Notes under the pieces: generated by a model | Seen by the model: the letters and a program-made list of their open reading frames with translations, nothing else | The model's database searches: none | Told to the model about the DNA's origin: nothing | Program-made: the position numbers and the translations under genes | From: Flavobacterium terrigena | GTDB taxonomy: Bacteria > Bacteroidota > Bacteroidia > Flavobacteriales > Flavobacteriaceae | DNA: 64,000 nucleotides | Assembly (NCBI RefSeq): GCF_900108955.1 | Contig: NZ_FNYA01000004.1 | Coordinates: 124,001-188,000 of the forward strand | Direction of reading: 5' to 3' | Part shown: one piece after another, positions 16,659 to 25,299 of the stretch | Numbering within the stretch: the stretch's first letter is position 1 | Layout: every line of letters begins with the position of its first letter

Positions 16659-18848
16659 ATGGCTATACTTCGTTTCCAAGCTTTAGACAAAGCTACTAGT
16701 AGAAAACCAGTTTCTTTTGAAGAAACGGCAAGAAAATCAGAAATTTTTGGTTCAAATGTCTTTGGTGACAAAGCAATGCGACAGTTTTTAACTCCAGATG
16801 CTTATAAAGCGGTTAAAAATGCTATTGAATTAGGAACTAAAATCGATCGTAAAATTGCTGATTATGTAGCAATGGGAATGAAAGAATGGGCGTTATCTAA
16901 AAACGTTACTCATTATACACACTGGTTTCAACCTTTGACAGGAACAACAGCTGAAAAGCATGATGCTTTCTTTGAAACATCTATGGATGGTTCAGATCCA
17001 GTTGAAAAATTTGGAGGAACACAATTAGTACAACAAGAACCAGATGCTTCTTCTTTTCCAAATGGAGGAATTAGAAATACATTCGAAGCTCGTGGTTATA
17101 CGGCTTGGGATCCTACATCTCCAGCATTTATTTTTGGGAGTACTTTATGTATTCCAACTGTTTTCGTATCGTATACTGGTGAGGCTTTAGATAATAAAAC
17201 ACCTTTATTAAGAGCATTAAGTGCTATTGATACGGCTGCAACTGAAGTAGCAAAATATTTCGATAAAAACGTTAAAAAAATTACGCCAACTTTAGGTTGG
17301 GAACAAGAATATTTCTTAATTGACGCCGCATTAGCTGCTTCAAGACCAGATATTTTAGCAACAGGAAGAACATTATTAGGACATACTTCTTCTAAAGGGC
17401 AACAATTAGATGACCATTATTTTGGTTCAATTCCAACTCGTGTATTACAATACATGAGAGAATTAGAATACGAATGTATGTTGTTAGGTATTCCGGTAAA
17501 AACACGTCATAATGAAGTAGCACCAGGACAATTTGAATTAGCTCCAATTTTTGAAGAGACTAATTTAGCGGTTGACCACAACTCTTTATTAATGGATGTG
17601 ATGGAAAAAGTAGCGGAAAGACATGATTTCAAAGTGTTATTCCACGAAAAGCCTTTCAAAGGAGTAAATGGTTCGGGTAAACACAACAACTGGTCATTAG
17701 CAACTGATACTGGAATTAACTTATTATCTCCAGGGAAAACGCCAATGAGTAACTTAATGTTTTTAACTTTCTTCATCAATACGATTAAAGCAGTTCATGA
17801 TTACGAAGAATTATTAAGAGCATCAATTGCTTCAGCAAGTAACGATCACCGTTTAGGAGCTAACGAAGCGCCACCTGCAATTATTTCGGTATTTATTGGA
17901 CAACAATTAACGAAAGTTTTAGCGGAATTAGAAGGTGTTACTCAAGGTAAATTATCTCCAGAAGAAAAAACAGATTTAAAATTAAACGTAGTAGGTAAAT
18001 TGCCAGACGTTTTATTAGATAATACAGATAGAAACAGAACTTCGCCATTTGCCTTTACAGGAAATAAATTCGAATTCAGAGCAGTGGGTTCTACAGCAAA
18101 TTGTGCGGTTTCAATGACAACTTTAAATTCAATCGTTGCAAAACAATTAATCGAATTCAAAAAAGAAGTAGATCATTTAATTGAAACAAAAGATTTAAAG
18201 AAAGACGAAGCGATTTTCAATACATTAAGAGAATACATCAAAGGAACAAAAGCGATTTTATTTGAAGGTGACGGTTATAGCGATGCTTGGGAAAAAGAAG
18301 CGAAAAAACGTGGATTAAGCAATCATAAAACAACTCCAGAAGCCTTAAAAGCTAAAGTTTCTAAAAAAGCATTCGATTTATTTGGTGAATTAGGAGTAAT
18401 GAACCATGTTGAAGTAGAATCTCGTTACGAAATTGAATTAGAAGAATACACTAAGAAAATTCAAATTGAAGGAAGAGTTTTAGGAGATATCGCTCGTAAT
18501 CACGTAATTCCAACATCTATTAAATATCAAAATACGTTAATTGAAAACGTTAGAGGTTTAAAAGAAATTTTCGGAAAAGATTTTGAGAAAATTGCAAAAG
18601 AACAAATTGCGTTAATCAAAGAAATTTCAGAGCATATTGAAAAAATTCACCACAATATTGATGAAATGATTTCAGAACGTAAAAAAGCAAACAACCTTAC
18701 TGATACAGAAAAAATGGCTGCGGCTTACTGTAATAAAGTAAAACCGTATTTTGAAATCATTAGAGAACATTCTGATAAATTAGAATTGTTAGTAGATGAC
18801 GAAATGTGGACGTTAACAAAATACAGAGAATTGTTTTTTATTAAATAA
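16659..18848 (+). CDS. glnN: Glutamine synthetase type III
   Basis: A 729-residue type III glutamine synthetase, the cytoplasmic enzyme that joins ammonium to glutamate using ATP. The length is that of GSIII (about 700-730), far longer than GSI. Recognisable parts: the GSIII N-terminal domain with MRQFLTPDAYKAVKNAIE, GWEQEYFLID, RHNEVAPGQFELAPIFEE, NGSGKHNNWSLAT and EFRAVGSTANCAVSM. ATG start. It has its own promoter with a palindrome just upstream and a terminator behind. No glnB or ammonium transporter is adjacent. Confidence 0.96.
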   Translation: MAILRFQALDKATSRKPVSFEETARKSEIFGSNVFGDKAMRQFLTPDAYKAVKNAIELGTKIDRKIADYVAMGMKEWALSKNVTHYTHWFQPLTGTTAEKHDAFFETSMDGSDPVEKFGGTQLVQQEPDASSFPNGGIRNTFEARGYTAWDPTSPAFIFGSTLCIPTVFVSYTGEALDNKTPLLRALSAIDTAATEVAKYFDKNVKKITPTLGWEQEYFLIDAALAASRPDILATGRTLLGHTSSKGQQLDDHYFGSIPTRVLQYMRELEYECMLLGIPVKTRHNEVAPGQFELAPIFEETNLAVDHNSLLMDVMEKVAERHDFKVLFHEKPFKGVNGSGKHNNWSLATDTGINLLSPGKTPMSNLMFLTFFINTIKAVHDYEELLRASIASASNDHRLGANEAPPAIISVFIGQQLTKVLAELEGVTQGKLSPEEKTDLKLNVVGKLPDVLLDNTDRNRTSPFAFTGNKFEFRAVGSTANCAVSMTTLNSIVAKQLIEFKKEVDHLIETKDLKKDEAIFNTLREYIKGTKAILFEGDGYSDAWEKEAKKRGLSNHKTTPEALKAKVSKKAFDLFGELGVMNHVEVESRYEIELEEYTKKIQIEGRVLGDIARNHVIPTSIKYQNTLIENVRGLKEIFGKDFEKIAKEQIALIKEISEHIEKIHHNIDEMISERKKANNLTDTEKMAAAYCNKVKPYFEIIREHSDKLELLVDDEMWTLTKYRELFFIK

Positions 18849-18868
18849 CATTTGTTTATAAATATGTT

Positions 18869-18900
18869 AAAAGCTTATCAGAAATGGTAAGCTTTTTTTT
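18869..18900 (+). terminator. glnN terminator
   Basis: AAAAGCTTATC pairs with GGTAAGCTTTT around a short loop and is followed by a run of eight T, 20 bases after the glnN stop. Confidence 0.85.
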
Positions 18901-18952
18901 GGTTAATAAAATAAAAAACCATACTTTTCAGCTGTTCTAAATTAATTAACCT

Positions 18953-19774
18953 ATGCGTTATTTCGTATTAATGCTAACTTTCTCATTATCTGCATATTCG
19001 CAGGAAAACTTTACTTTGTATTTCGATACAGATAAATATGTTTTAAATGAAAATCAAAATGAAATTTTTAATAATTTCCTAAAAAAGAAGGATATTAAAG
19101 TAAATAAAGTTTCTGGATTTTGTGATTTTAGAGCAAGTAATGCTTACAATTATCAATTAGGATTAAATCGTGCGAATCATATTTTAAATTTGCTTCCAAT
19201 TGCAGATAAATCTTCAATCACTGTAGTTTCTAAAGGTGAAGAATTCAAACAAAAAGCAGATTTATCTTTAAATAGAAAAGTGGAAATTGAGTACGAATTA
19301 AACCTACCAATTGTTGAAACTATTCCAACTAAAAAAATTGAAATACTACCAGAACCAGTTTCTAATGTTCAGGTAATTGATAAATATCCAACACCACTAC
19401 AAAAGAAAATTATTAGCAGTAAAGTTGGAGATAAAATTTTACTGAACAACCTAAATTTCTATGTTAGAACTGCAGAATTTTATCCTGAATCTATTCCTTT
19501 CTTGGAAGATTTATATGAAGTTTTAGAGAAAAACCCGAATATTAAAATTGAAATTCAAGGACATATTTGCTGCACACCAGGAAGAGATGAAGAAGAGTTT
19601 TCGTTGAGAAGATGTATTGCGGTGTATGACTTTTTAGTAGATTACGGAATTTCTCCAGACAGAATGACTTATGTTGGTTTTGATGCGACTCAACCACTTT
19701 TTCCAATCCCAGAAAAAAATGAAGAAGAACGAAAAGCCAATCGTAGAGTAGAAATTATGATTTTAGAAAAATAA
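18953..19774 (+). CDS. Double OmpA-domain secreted protein, paralogue 1
   Basis: A 273-residue protein with a signal peptide ending AYSQ. Two OmpA-like halves are visible. The first has GFCD (55-58), then RASNAYNYQLGLNRA and ends NRKVEI. The second has GHICC (203-207), SLRRC (217-221) and ends NRRVEI. In ordinary OmpA domains this site is GHTD, whose Asp binds peptidoglycan diaminopimelate; here the second domain carries Cys206-Cys207 instead. It is the first of four tandem paralogues. A periplasmic or outer-membrane location is likely. The altered site suggests lost or changed peptidoglycan binding. ATG start. Confidence 0.8.
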   Translation: MRYFVLMLTFSLSAYSQENFTLYFDTDKYVLNENQNEIFNNFLKKKDIKVNKVSGFCDFRASNAYNYQLGLNRANHILNLLPIADKSSITVVSKGEEFKQKADLSLNRKVEIEYELNLPIVETIPTKKIEILPEPVSNVQVIDKYPTPLQKKIISSKVGDKILLNNLNFYVRTAEFYPESIPFLEDLYEVLEKNPNIKIEIQGHICCTPGRDEEEFSLRRCIAVYDFLVDYGISPDRMTYVGFDATQPLFPIPEKNEEERKANRRVEIMILEK

Positions 19775-19812
19775 CTTGTTACAAAATATAGAAACGCTAT
19801 ACTAATACTGTA

Positions 19813-19856
19813 GCACAAAAAAATGTTTGTTATTCCTAGCAAACATTTTTTTGTGC
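19813..19856 (+). terminator. Terminator between OmpA paralogues 1 and 2
   Basis: A perfect 17-bp stem (19813-19829 with 19840-19856) with a 10-nt loop, T-rich on the 3' arm. It separates paralogue 1 from the next gene, so paralogue 2 probably has its own promoter. Confidence 0.8.
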
Positions 19857-19900
19857 AATAATTTCTATTGATTTGAGTTATAATAAAAACCAATTGTTTT

Positions 19901-20674
19901 ATGAAATCGGTATTAGTAAGTTTATTTTTTATTTTCTTTTTAAATTCTTTTTCACAGAAAAAAATCACCCTTTTTTTTGAAACCAATTCGAGTGAATTAA
20001 ACAAAACAGAATTAGAAAAGTTTAATAATTTCGTGAAAACAAAAGATTTAAAAATCTTAAAAGTTATTGGATTTTGCGACTTAAGATCGTCTAATCAATA
20101 TAACGATTCTTTAGCTTTAGCAAGAGCTAATTTTATTGCAAGTTTACTACGATTAGCAACTTTTAATTCTGTTTTTGAAGTAAAATCTAAAGGAGAAAAT
20201 TTTAATCAATTGAAAAATTTAGATTTAAACCGAAAAGTGGAAATTCATTTTAAAATTGAAAAACAAACAGCTATAAAAATTACGAAAGATAACGAATTAG
20301 CTGATGTTGTAAAAAAATCTAAAGTTGGTGATAAATTAGTATTAAAAAACTTGAGTTTTTATGACAGAACAGATATTTTGTATCCGGAATCTTATAAAAT
20401 TAGAGAAGAATTGTTGCAAGTTTTAAAAGATAACCCAAAACTAAAAATTGAAATCCAAGGTCATATTTGTTGTACGCTTGGTAAAGATGAAGAAGAAATA
20501 GCAAAAAAACGCTGCATTGGAACCGTTGAATATTTAGTCATAAATGGAATTGAGAAATCGAGATTAAGTTATAAGAGTTTCGATGCCACTCAGCCACTTT
20601 TCCCAATTCCTGAAAAAAATGAAGAACAACGAAAAGCCAATCGCAGAGTGGAAATTTTAATTGTCGATAAATAA
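19901..20674 (+). CDS. Double OmpA-domain secreted protein, paralogue 2
   Basis: A 257-residue paralogue of its neighbours with a signal peptide ending NSFSQ. The N-terminal OmpA-like half has IGFCDLRSSNQYNDSLALARA and ends NRKVEIHFKI. The C-terminal half has IQGHICC, then KKRC, and ends FPIPEKNEEQRKANRRVEI. The three Cys of the second half (the pair and the one in KRC) are conserved with paralogues 1 and 3. ATG start. It is followed after 41 bases by paralogue 3 and may be co-transcribed with it. Confidence 0.8.
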   Translation: MKSVLVSLFFIFFLNSFSQKKITLFFETNSSELNKTELEKFNNFVKTKDLKILKVIGFCDLRSSNQYNDSLALARANFIASLLRLATFNSVFEVKSKGENFNQLKNLDLNRKVEIHFKIEKQTAIKITKDNELADVVKKSKVGDKLVLKNLSFYDRTDILYPESYKIREELLQVLKDNPKLKIEIQGHICCTLGKDEEEIAKKRCIGTVEYLVINGIEKSRLSYKSFDATQPLFPIPEKNEEQRKANRRVEILIVDK

Positions 20675-20715
20675 TCTATTAATCTATTACGAACCAAATT
20701 CAAATCTATAAAACC

Positions 20716-21495
20716 ATGAAATCTATTTTTTGTATTCTATTTTCACTCATTGCGACAAGTTTTTACGCGCAAAAAACATTTATAGTTTATTTTGATACCA
20801 ATTCTCATCAATTGAGTTCATCGGAATTAAATAGATTAGATAAAGAATTTAAGAATAAAAATGTTGATATTTTGTCGGTTTCAGGTTTTTGTGATTCAAG
20901 AGCCACTAACGATCATAATGATAGTTTAGCGGAAAACAGAGCGAAATTTGTGGGTAATCTTTTAAAGAAAATAGTGAATGCTTCAGGATATAAATTGATT
21001 AACAAAGGTGAAAATTTTACTCAAAATAAAGATCTGTCTAAAAATAGAAAAGTAGAAATTGTTTACGAATATAAATTTGAGTCCAATGCTTCATCGGAAA
21101 CGCTAAAACAAGATGAACTAACTACGAATATAAACGCTTCAAAAATTGGTGATAAATTAGTGCTGAAAAACATGAGTTTTTACGACAGAACAGATATGTT
21201 GTATCCAGAATCGAAACCTATTCGAGAAGAATTATTGCATGCTTTAAAAGATAATCCAAAACTTAAAATTGAAATTCAAGGCCATATTTGTTGTTCACAT
21301 CAGGTTGATAAAGAAGAAATTGCCTTAAAAAGATGTATTGCAATATACAATTACTTGGTTTCCAACGGAATTGAAAAAACGAGATTAAGTTATAAAAGTT
21401 ATGACTCAACAAAGCCTATTTTTTCAATTCCGGAAAAAAATGAAGAAGAACGAAAAGCCAATCGCAGAGTAGAAATTTTAATTGTCAATAAATAA
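20716..21495 (+). CDS. Double OmpA-domain secreted protein, paralogue 3
   Basis: A 259-residue paralogue with a signal peptide ending SFYAQ. The first half shows SGFCDSRATNDHNDSLAENRA and NRKVEIVYEY. The second shows KIGDKLVLKNMSFYDRTDMLYPES, IQGHICCSHQVDKEE, KRC and NRRVEILIV. It is closest to paralogue 2, with which it shares KIGDKLVLKN / KVGDKLVLKN and FYDRTD, which points to recent duplication. ATG start with no terminator in the short gap before it. Confidence 0.8.
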   Translation: MKSIFCILFSLIATSFYAQKTFIVYFDTNSHQLSSSELNRLDKEFKNKNVDILSVSGFCDSRATNDHNDSLAENRAKFVGNLLKKIVNASGYKLINKGENFTQNKDLSKNRKVEIVYEYKFESNASSETLKQDELTTNINASKIGDKLVLKNMSFYDRTDMLYPESKPIREELLHALKDNPKLKIEIQGHICCSHQVDKEEIALKRCIAIYNYLVSNGIEKTRLSYKSYDSTKPIFSIPEKNEEERKANRRVEILIVNK

Positions 21496-21514
21496 TTGGC
21501 ACAGTTTTTAATTC

Positions 21515-21522
21515 TATATTTG
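21515..21522 (+). promoter_or_regulatory. -7 box before OmpA paralogue 4
   Basis: TATATTTG matches TAnnTTTG, 30 bases before the ATG at 21553. A TTG lies 16 bases upstream of it. It suggests separate transcription of the fourth paralogue. Confidence 0.5.
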
Positions 21523-21552
21523 TAAATCTCAAATCATTAAATGTTTTAAATA

Positions 21553-22413
21553 ATGAAAATCTTATTTGCTTTTGCCTTTTGCTTTTTGCCTTTTTTCTTT
21601 TTTGGTCAGGAAAGTGTGTCGTTTTATTTCGAAAACAACAAATCAACTTTAGATCAAAAAGAATTAGTTAAATTAAATATATGGATTGCTGCAAATAAAA
21701 CATCAAAAATTCTTTCTATAACTGGTTCTACGGATGAAGTAGGTTCAACAGGTTATAACGATACTTTATCGCAAAAACGTGTTGATTATATTTTTAATAA
21801 AGTGAAAACATCTGTAAAAATAAGAGAAGATTTTAAATCGATTTCACTTGGAGAAGCAGGAGCAAAATCGAAAACGAAAGCCGAAAACAGAAAAGCAATC
21901 ATAGTTTTTTTACAAGAAAAAGATTTAGCTAAAGAAGCGGAATTAATTAAGCCTAAGGTTGAAGAACCAAAAGATATTCCAACAAATGGATTAACACCAA
22001 TTGAAGAAGTGGATATGCATTTCCCTGAAGGTGCGACTTTAGCTGATAAAATTGAATTGTCTCGACCAGGAACATTAATCGTTTTGCCAGAAATTCAATT
22101 CTATAAAAACTCATTCGGAATTATGCCGTCTTCGCAAAGAGAAGTTTTTGAATTAATCCGAATTATGACAGAAAACCCAAGATTATATATTGAAATTCAA
22201 GGTCATATTTGTTGTGTAGATAACGATGTTAGAAAATTATCGTTAGAGCGTGCGAAACAAGTACGCCGTATATTGCTATCGAATTACATTTTAGAACGCC
22301 GAGTGAAAGTGAAAGGTTTTGGTGTTACTAAGCCAAAATTCCCAATTCCTGAAGCGACTGAAGAACAAGCTGCTGCGAATAGACGAGTGGAAATAATGAT
22401 TTTGGAGAAATAG
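21553..22413 (+). CDS. Double OmpA-domain secreted protein, paralogue 4 (divergent)
   Basis: A 286-residue member of the tandem family with a signal peptide ending FFFGQ. Its first half has a more ordinary OmpA site, TGSTDEVGSTGYNDTLSQKR, with the peptidoglycan-type Asp kept. A longer linker (about residues 125-160) follows. The second half keeps IQGHICC but has LERAKQV where paralogues 1-3 have a Cys, so the third Cys is missing. It ends FPIPEATEEQAAANRRVEI. It is the most diverged copy and may have a distinct role. ATG start. Confidence 0.8.
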   Translation: MKILFAFAFCFLPFFFFGQESVSFYFENNKSTLDQKELVKLNIWIAANKTSKILSITGSTDEVGSTGYNDTLSQKRVDYIFNKVKTSVKIREDFKSISLGEAGAKSKTKAENRKAIIVFLQEKDLAKEAELIKPKVEEPKDIPTNGLTPIEEVDMHFPEGATLADKIELSRPGTLIVLPEIQFYKNSFGIMPSSQREVFELIRIMTENPRLYIEIQGHICCVDNDVRKLSLERAKQVRRILLSNYILERRVKVKGFGVTKPKFPIPEATEEQAAANRRVEIMILEK

Positions 22414-22476
22414 ATTAATTCGACAATTTTTCAATATGCCGATTGAATAAATTATAAATAATTGACACATTGAAAA

Positions 22477-23931
22477 TTATCCTTTTCTCTTGATAACACT
22501 TCCTCTTGGTTCATCACCTTCATGTAGTGCCATTTCGGAATGCAAAAATTTTGCAGCATCAGCGGAATCTTTAACTTTAGTTGCACTTCTTTCAAGCATT
22601 TCTGATTCAAACTCAGTTAATACGCTTTTTCGTATTCCAATTTTTCTCCAATTGGAAGAAGGTTTGCATTTTTTTGTGATTTCTCGAGCCAATTTCAAAG
22701 CATCCAACAACGCTTGATTCGCACCTTGACCTTTAAATGGACTCATAGGATGTGCTGCATCGCCAATTAGTGTTATATTTTCTCCTTTCGATAATAATTC
22801 TGATGTGAGTAATTCTCTATCATAAACTGGGTAACCAGAAATTTGTGCTTCCAAAGTTGCCACTAATATCTGTGGAATAGGGTTGTGCCATTGTGTTCTT
22901 TTGCAAGCTTCTTCTTTTAGAGCTTTCGGGCCTTTTGCACTTAATTCTTTAGCTTCTTTTTCAGACATTGGAAAACTAAGTTGCCACATTATCGAATTAG
23001 AATCATAAGGCATCATATAAATTCGCTCATTTCCATTAGCAGTTTGAAATACTGTAGCTGAATCGAGTAGAGGAGAATCATTACTTTCGATAGTACTCAA
23101 AGGACAAATACCTAAAATTACAATACAATCTAGATAACGTAATGGAGTTTTATCTTCACCAATAAGTAATCTTCGCACCGAACTTCGAATACCATCGGCT
23201 CCGACTATTAAATCTGCTTTAGCGTTCTTAATCTCACCATTAACTTGAAAATTCAAATCAATACTATTATTTTTATTTCCTTTAAAATCTAATAATTGAT
23301 GACTCCATTTTACTTTATTATGTCCGCCAAGTTGTTCTAATAACGCTAAACGTAAAGCTTGCCTTGAAATATGCATATTAGTTTGCTTCGAAGTTGTTTT
23401 GGTTTCTGATGGTAGCCATTTTCTCATTCCCCATTCACCAACCACTTTTCCATCTGTGTTATGAACCAAGTGCCTTGTAGAAACTACGCCTTCTTTTAAA
23501 GAAATTAATCCTAATGCTTTAATTGCTTTACTTGCTTGTTGTAAGGTAAGTCCGTAACCTTGAGATCTGTCATCAAAACTATCATCACGTTCATACAATG
23601 TAAACGGAATTCCACGATGCAAGCAGGCTACAGCCAATGCTACTCCGCCAATTCCAGCACCAATAATAGCAATATGTGGATAATTTTCATTGTCTGTTTT
23701 TGGAAGATGATTGGAAAGAACTAAACCAGATCCAGAACAATTTAAGCAAGAATTTTGTTGAGGTTTAGGTTTAACTGGAGGAATTCCATCTTTTTTTGTT
23801 TTTTCAAATTCATCGCATGCTAATTGGTATCGGAGTAGCGCTTTCTTACTGAGCTTCCGGCTTTTTTTACCTAGACCTTTGCAACTTTCACAAATTGTCC
23901 AGTTGGTAGATGAATTTTCTAACTTTTCCAA
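22477..23931 (-). CDS. FAD-dependent monooxygenase with N-terminal zinc-ribbon-like region
   Basis: A 484-residue protein fusing two parts. Residues 14-21 and 62-69 each form CxxCxGxG, as in DnaJ-type zinc fingers, and could bind one zinc. From 86 on it is a flavin monooxygenase of the salicylate/kynurenine-hydroxylase type: IIGAGIGGVALA (90-101), LYERDD, VGADGIRSSVRRLL and GDAAHPMSPFKGQGAN. Such enzymes hydroxylate aromatic or similar compounds with NAD(P)H and oxygen; the substrate is unknown. The start is TTG at 23931: the preceding codon is a stop and no ATG precedes the Cys motifs. Monocistronic. Confidence 0.85.
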   Translation of the reverse strand: MEKLENSSTNWTICESCKGLGKKSRKLSKKALLRYQLACDEFEKTKKDGIPPVKPKPQQNSCLNCSGSGLVLSNHLPKTDNENYPHIAIIGAGIGGVALAVACLHRGIPFTLYERDDSFDDRSQGYGLTLQQASKAIKALGLISLKEGVVSTRHLVHNTDGKVVGEWGMRKWLPSETKTTSKQTNMHISRQALRLALLEQLGGHNKVKWSHQLLDFKGNKNNSIDLNFQVNGEIKNAKADLIVGADGIRSSVRRLLIGEDKTPLRYLDCIVILGICPLSTIESNDSPLLDSATVFQTANGNERIYMMPYDSNSIMWQLSFPMSEKEAKELSAKGPKALKEEACKRTQWHNPIPQILVATLEAQISGYPVYDRELLTSELLSKGENITLIGDAAHPMSPFKGQGANQALLDALKLAREITKKCKPSSNWRKIGIRKSVLTEFESEMLERSATKVKDSADAAKFLHSEMALHEGDEPRGSVIKRKG

Positions 23932-24046
23932 TTATTGTTTTATTGATTCGATTTTAAAATTTATCTGCAAAGGTTGTAAAATTTTCTGTTATTCCATTTG
24001 TTTCTAAATTGATTTGTTTCGAATTGCCTAATTGCCTAATTATTTA

Positions 24047-24054
24047 TATCTTTG
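24047..24054 (+). promoter_or_regulatory. purM promoter -7 box
   Basis: TATCTTTG is a consensus -7 box with TTG 20 bases upstream (24024-24026), 27 bases before the chosen purM ATG. Confidence 0.7.
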
Positions 24055-24081
24055 CCGCACACAACAAACAACATCATAAAA

Positions 24082-25260
24082 ATGAGTTCTGAAACGAGCC
24101 AACGCTACAATCTTAGAGGAGTTTCTGCTTCTAAAGAAGACGTGCATAATGCTATTAAAAACATCGATAAAGGATTGTTTCCTCAAGCGTTTTGCAAAAT
24201 TATCCCAGATTATTTAACGAACGAGGAAAAGTATTGCATCATTATGCATGCTGATGGAGCTGGTACAAAATCGGCTTTAGCCTACATGTATTGGAAAGAA
24301 ACTGGTGATATTTCAGTTTGGAAAGGAATCGCTCAAGATGCGTTAATTATGAATATTGACGATTTATTATGTGTTGGTGCAACCGATAATATTTTATTGT
24401 CTTCAACTATTGGTCGTAATAAAAACCTAATTCCTGCAGAAGTAATTTCAGCAATCATCAACGGAACAGAAGAATTAATCGCTGAGTTAAAAAAACACGG
24501 TGTGACGATTCATTCAACTGGTGGAGAAACAGCTGATGTAGGTGATTTAGTTCGTACAATTATTGTAGATTCTACAGTAACAGCTCGTATGGAAAGAAAT
24601 AAAGTTATCGATAATGCCAATATTCAAGCTGGTGATGTTATTGTTGGTTTAGCTTCTTTCGGACAAGCTTCTTACGAAACAGAATACAATGGTGGAATGG
24701 GAAGTAACGGTTTAACTTCTGCTCGTCATGATGTTTTTGCTAAATATTTAGCAACTAAATATCCTGAAAGTTTTGATGCTGCTGTTCCTAACGAATTAGT
24801 ATATTCTGGACAAACGAAATTGACTGATGCTGTTGAAAATAGTCCAATTGATGCAGGTAAATTAGTACTTTCTCCAACAAGAACTTACGCTCCAGTTATA
24901 AAAAAAATATTAGATACATATACACCAAAAGAAATTCACGGAATGGTGCATTGTAGTGGTGGTGCACAAACTAAAGTGTTGCATTTTGTAAAAGATGTTC
25001 ACGTAATTAAAGACAATTTATTTCCAGTGCCGCCATTATTCAAATTGATTCAAGAAAATTCTAAAACGGATTGGAAAGAAATGTATCAGGTTTTCAATTG
25101 TGGTCACCGTATGGAAATTTATGTTCCTGCTGGAATCGCCAATGAAATCATTGAGATTTCGAAGTCATTCAATATCGATGCGCAAATTGTTGGTCGAGTA
25201 GAAGCTTCTGAAAACACGAAATTAACGATCAATTCTGAATACGGAACTTTCGAATATTAA
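24082..25260 (+). CDS. purM: Phosphoribosylformylglycinamidine cyclo-ligase (AIR synthase)
   Basis: A 392-residue AIR synthase of the long Bacteroidota type, which closes the imidazole ring in purine synthesis using ATP. Visible: the N-terminal RYNLRGVSASKEDVHNAI, IMHADGAGTKSALAYMY, DALIMNIDDLLCVGA, HSTGGETADVGDLVR and the C-terminal GMVHCSGGAQTKVLHF. The frame is open to a TTG at 24052, but that lies inside the promoter box, so ATG at 24082 (MSSETSQRYN) is used. It is followed 39 bases later by guaA, another purine gene, and the two may be co-transcribed. Confidence 0.92.
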   Translation: MSSETSQRYNLRGVSASKEDVHNAIKNIDKGLFPQAFCKIIPDYLTNEEKYCIIMHADGAGTKSALAYMYWKETGDISVWKGIAQDALIMNIDDLLCVGATDNILLSSTIGRNKNLIPAEVISAIINGTEELIAELKKHGVTIHSTGGETADVGDLVRTIIVDSTVTARMERNKVIDNANIQAGDVIVGLASFGQASYETEYNGGMGSNGLTSARHDVFAKYLATKYPESFDAAVPNELVYSGQTKLTDAVENSPIDAGKLVLSPTRTYAPVIKKILDTYTPKEIHGMVHCSGGAQTKVLHFVKDVHVIKDNLFPVPPLFKLIQENSKTDWKEMYQVFNCGHRMEIYVPAGIANEIIEISKSFNIDAQIVGRVEASENTKLTINSEYGTFEY

Positions 25261-25299
25261 TTTCCGTCATAAATAATAAAAACACAACAAATCAACATA

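Noticed and set aside
24052-24081. TTG start for purM
   Set aside because: It falls inside the TATCTTTG promoter box; ATG at 24082 precedes the conserved N-terminus.
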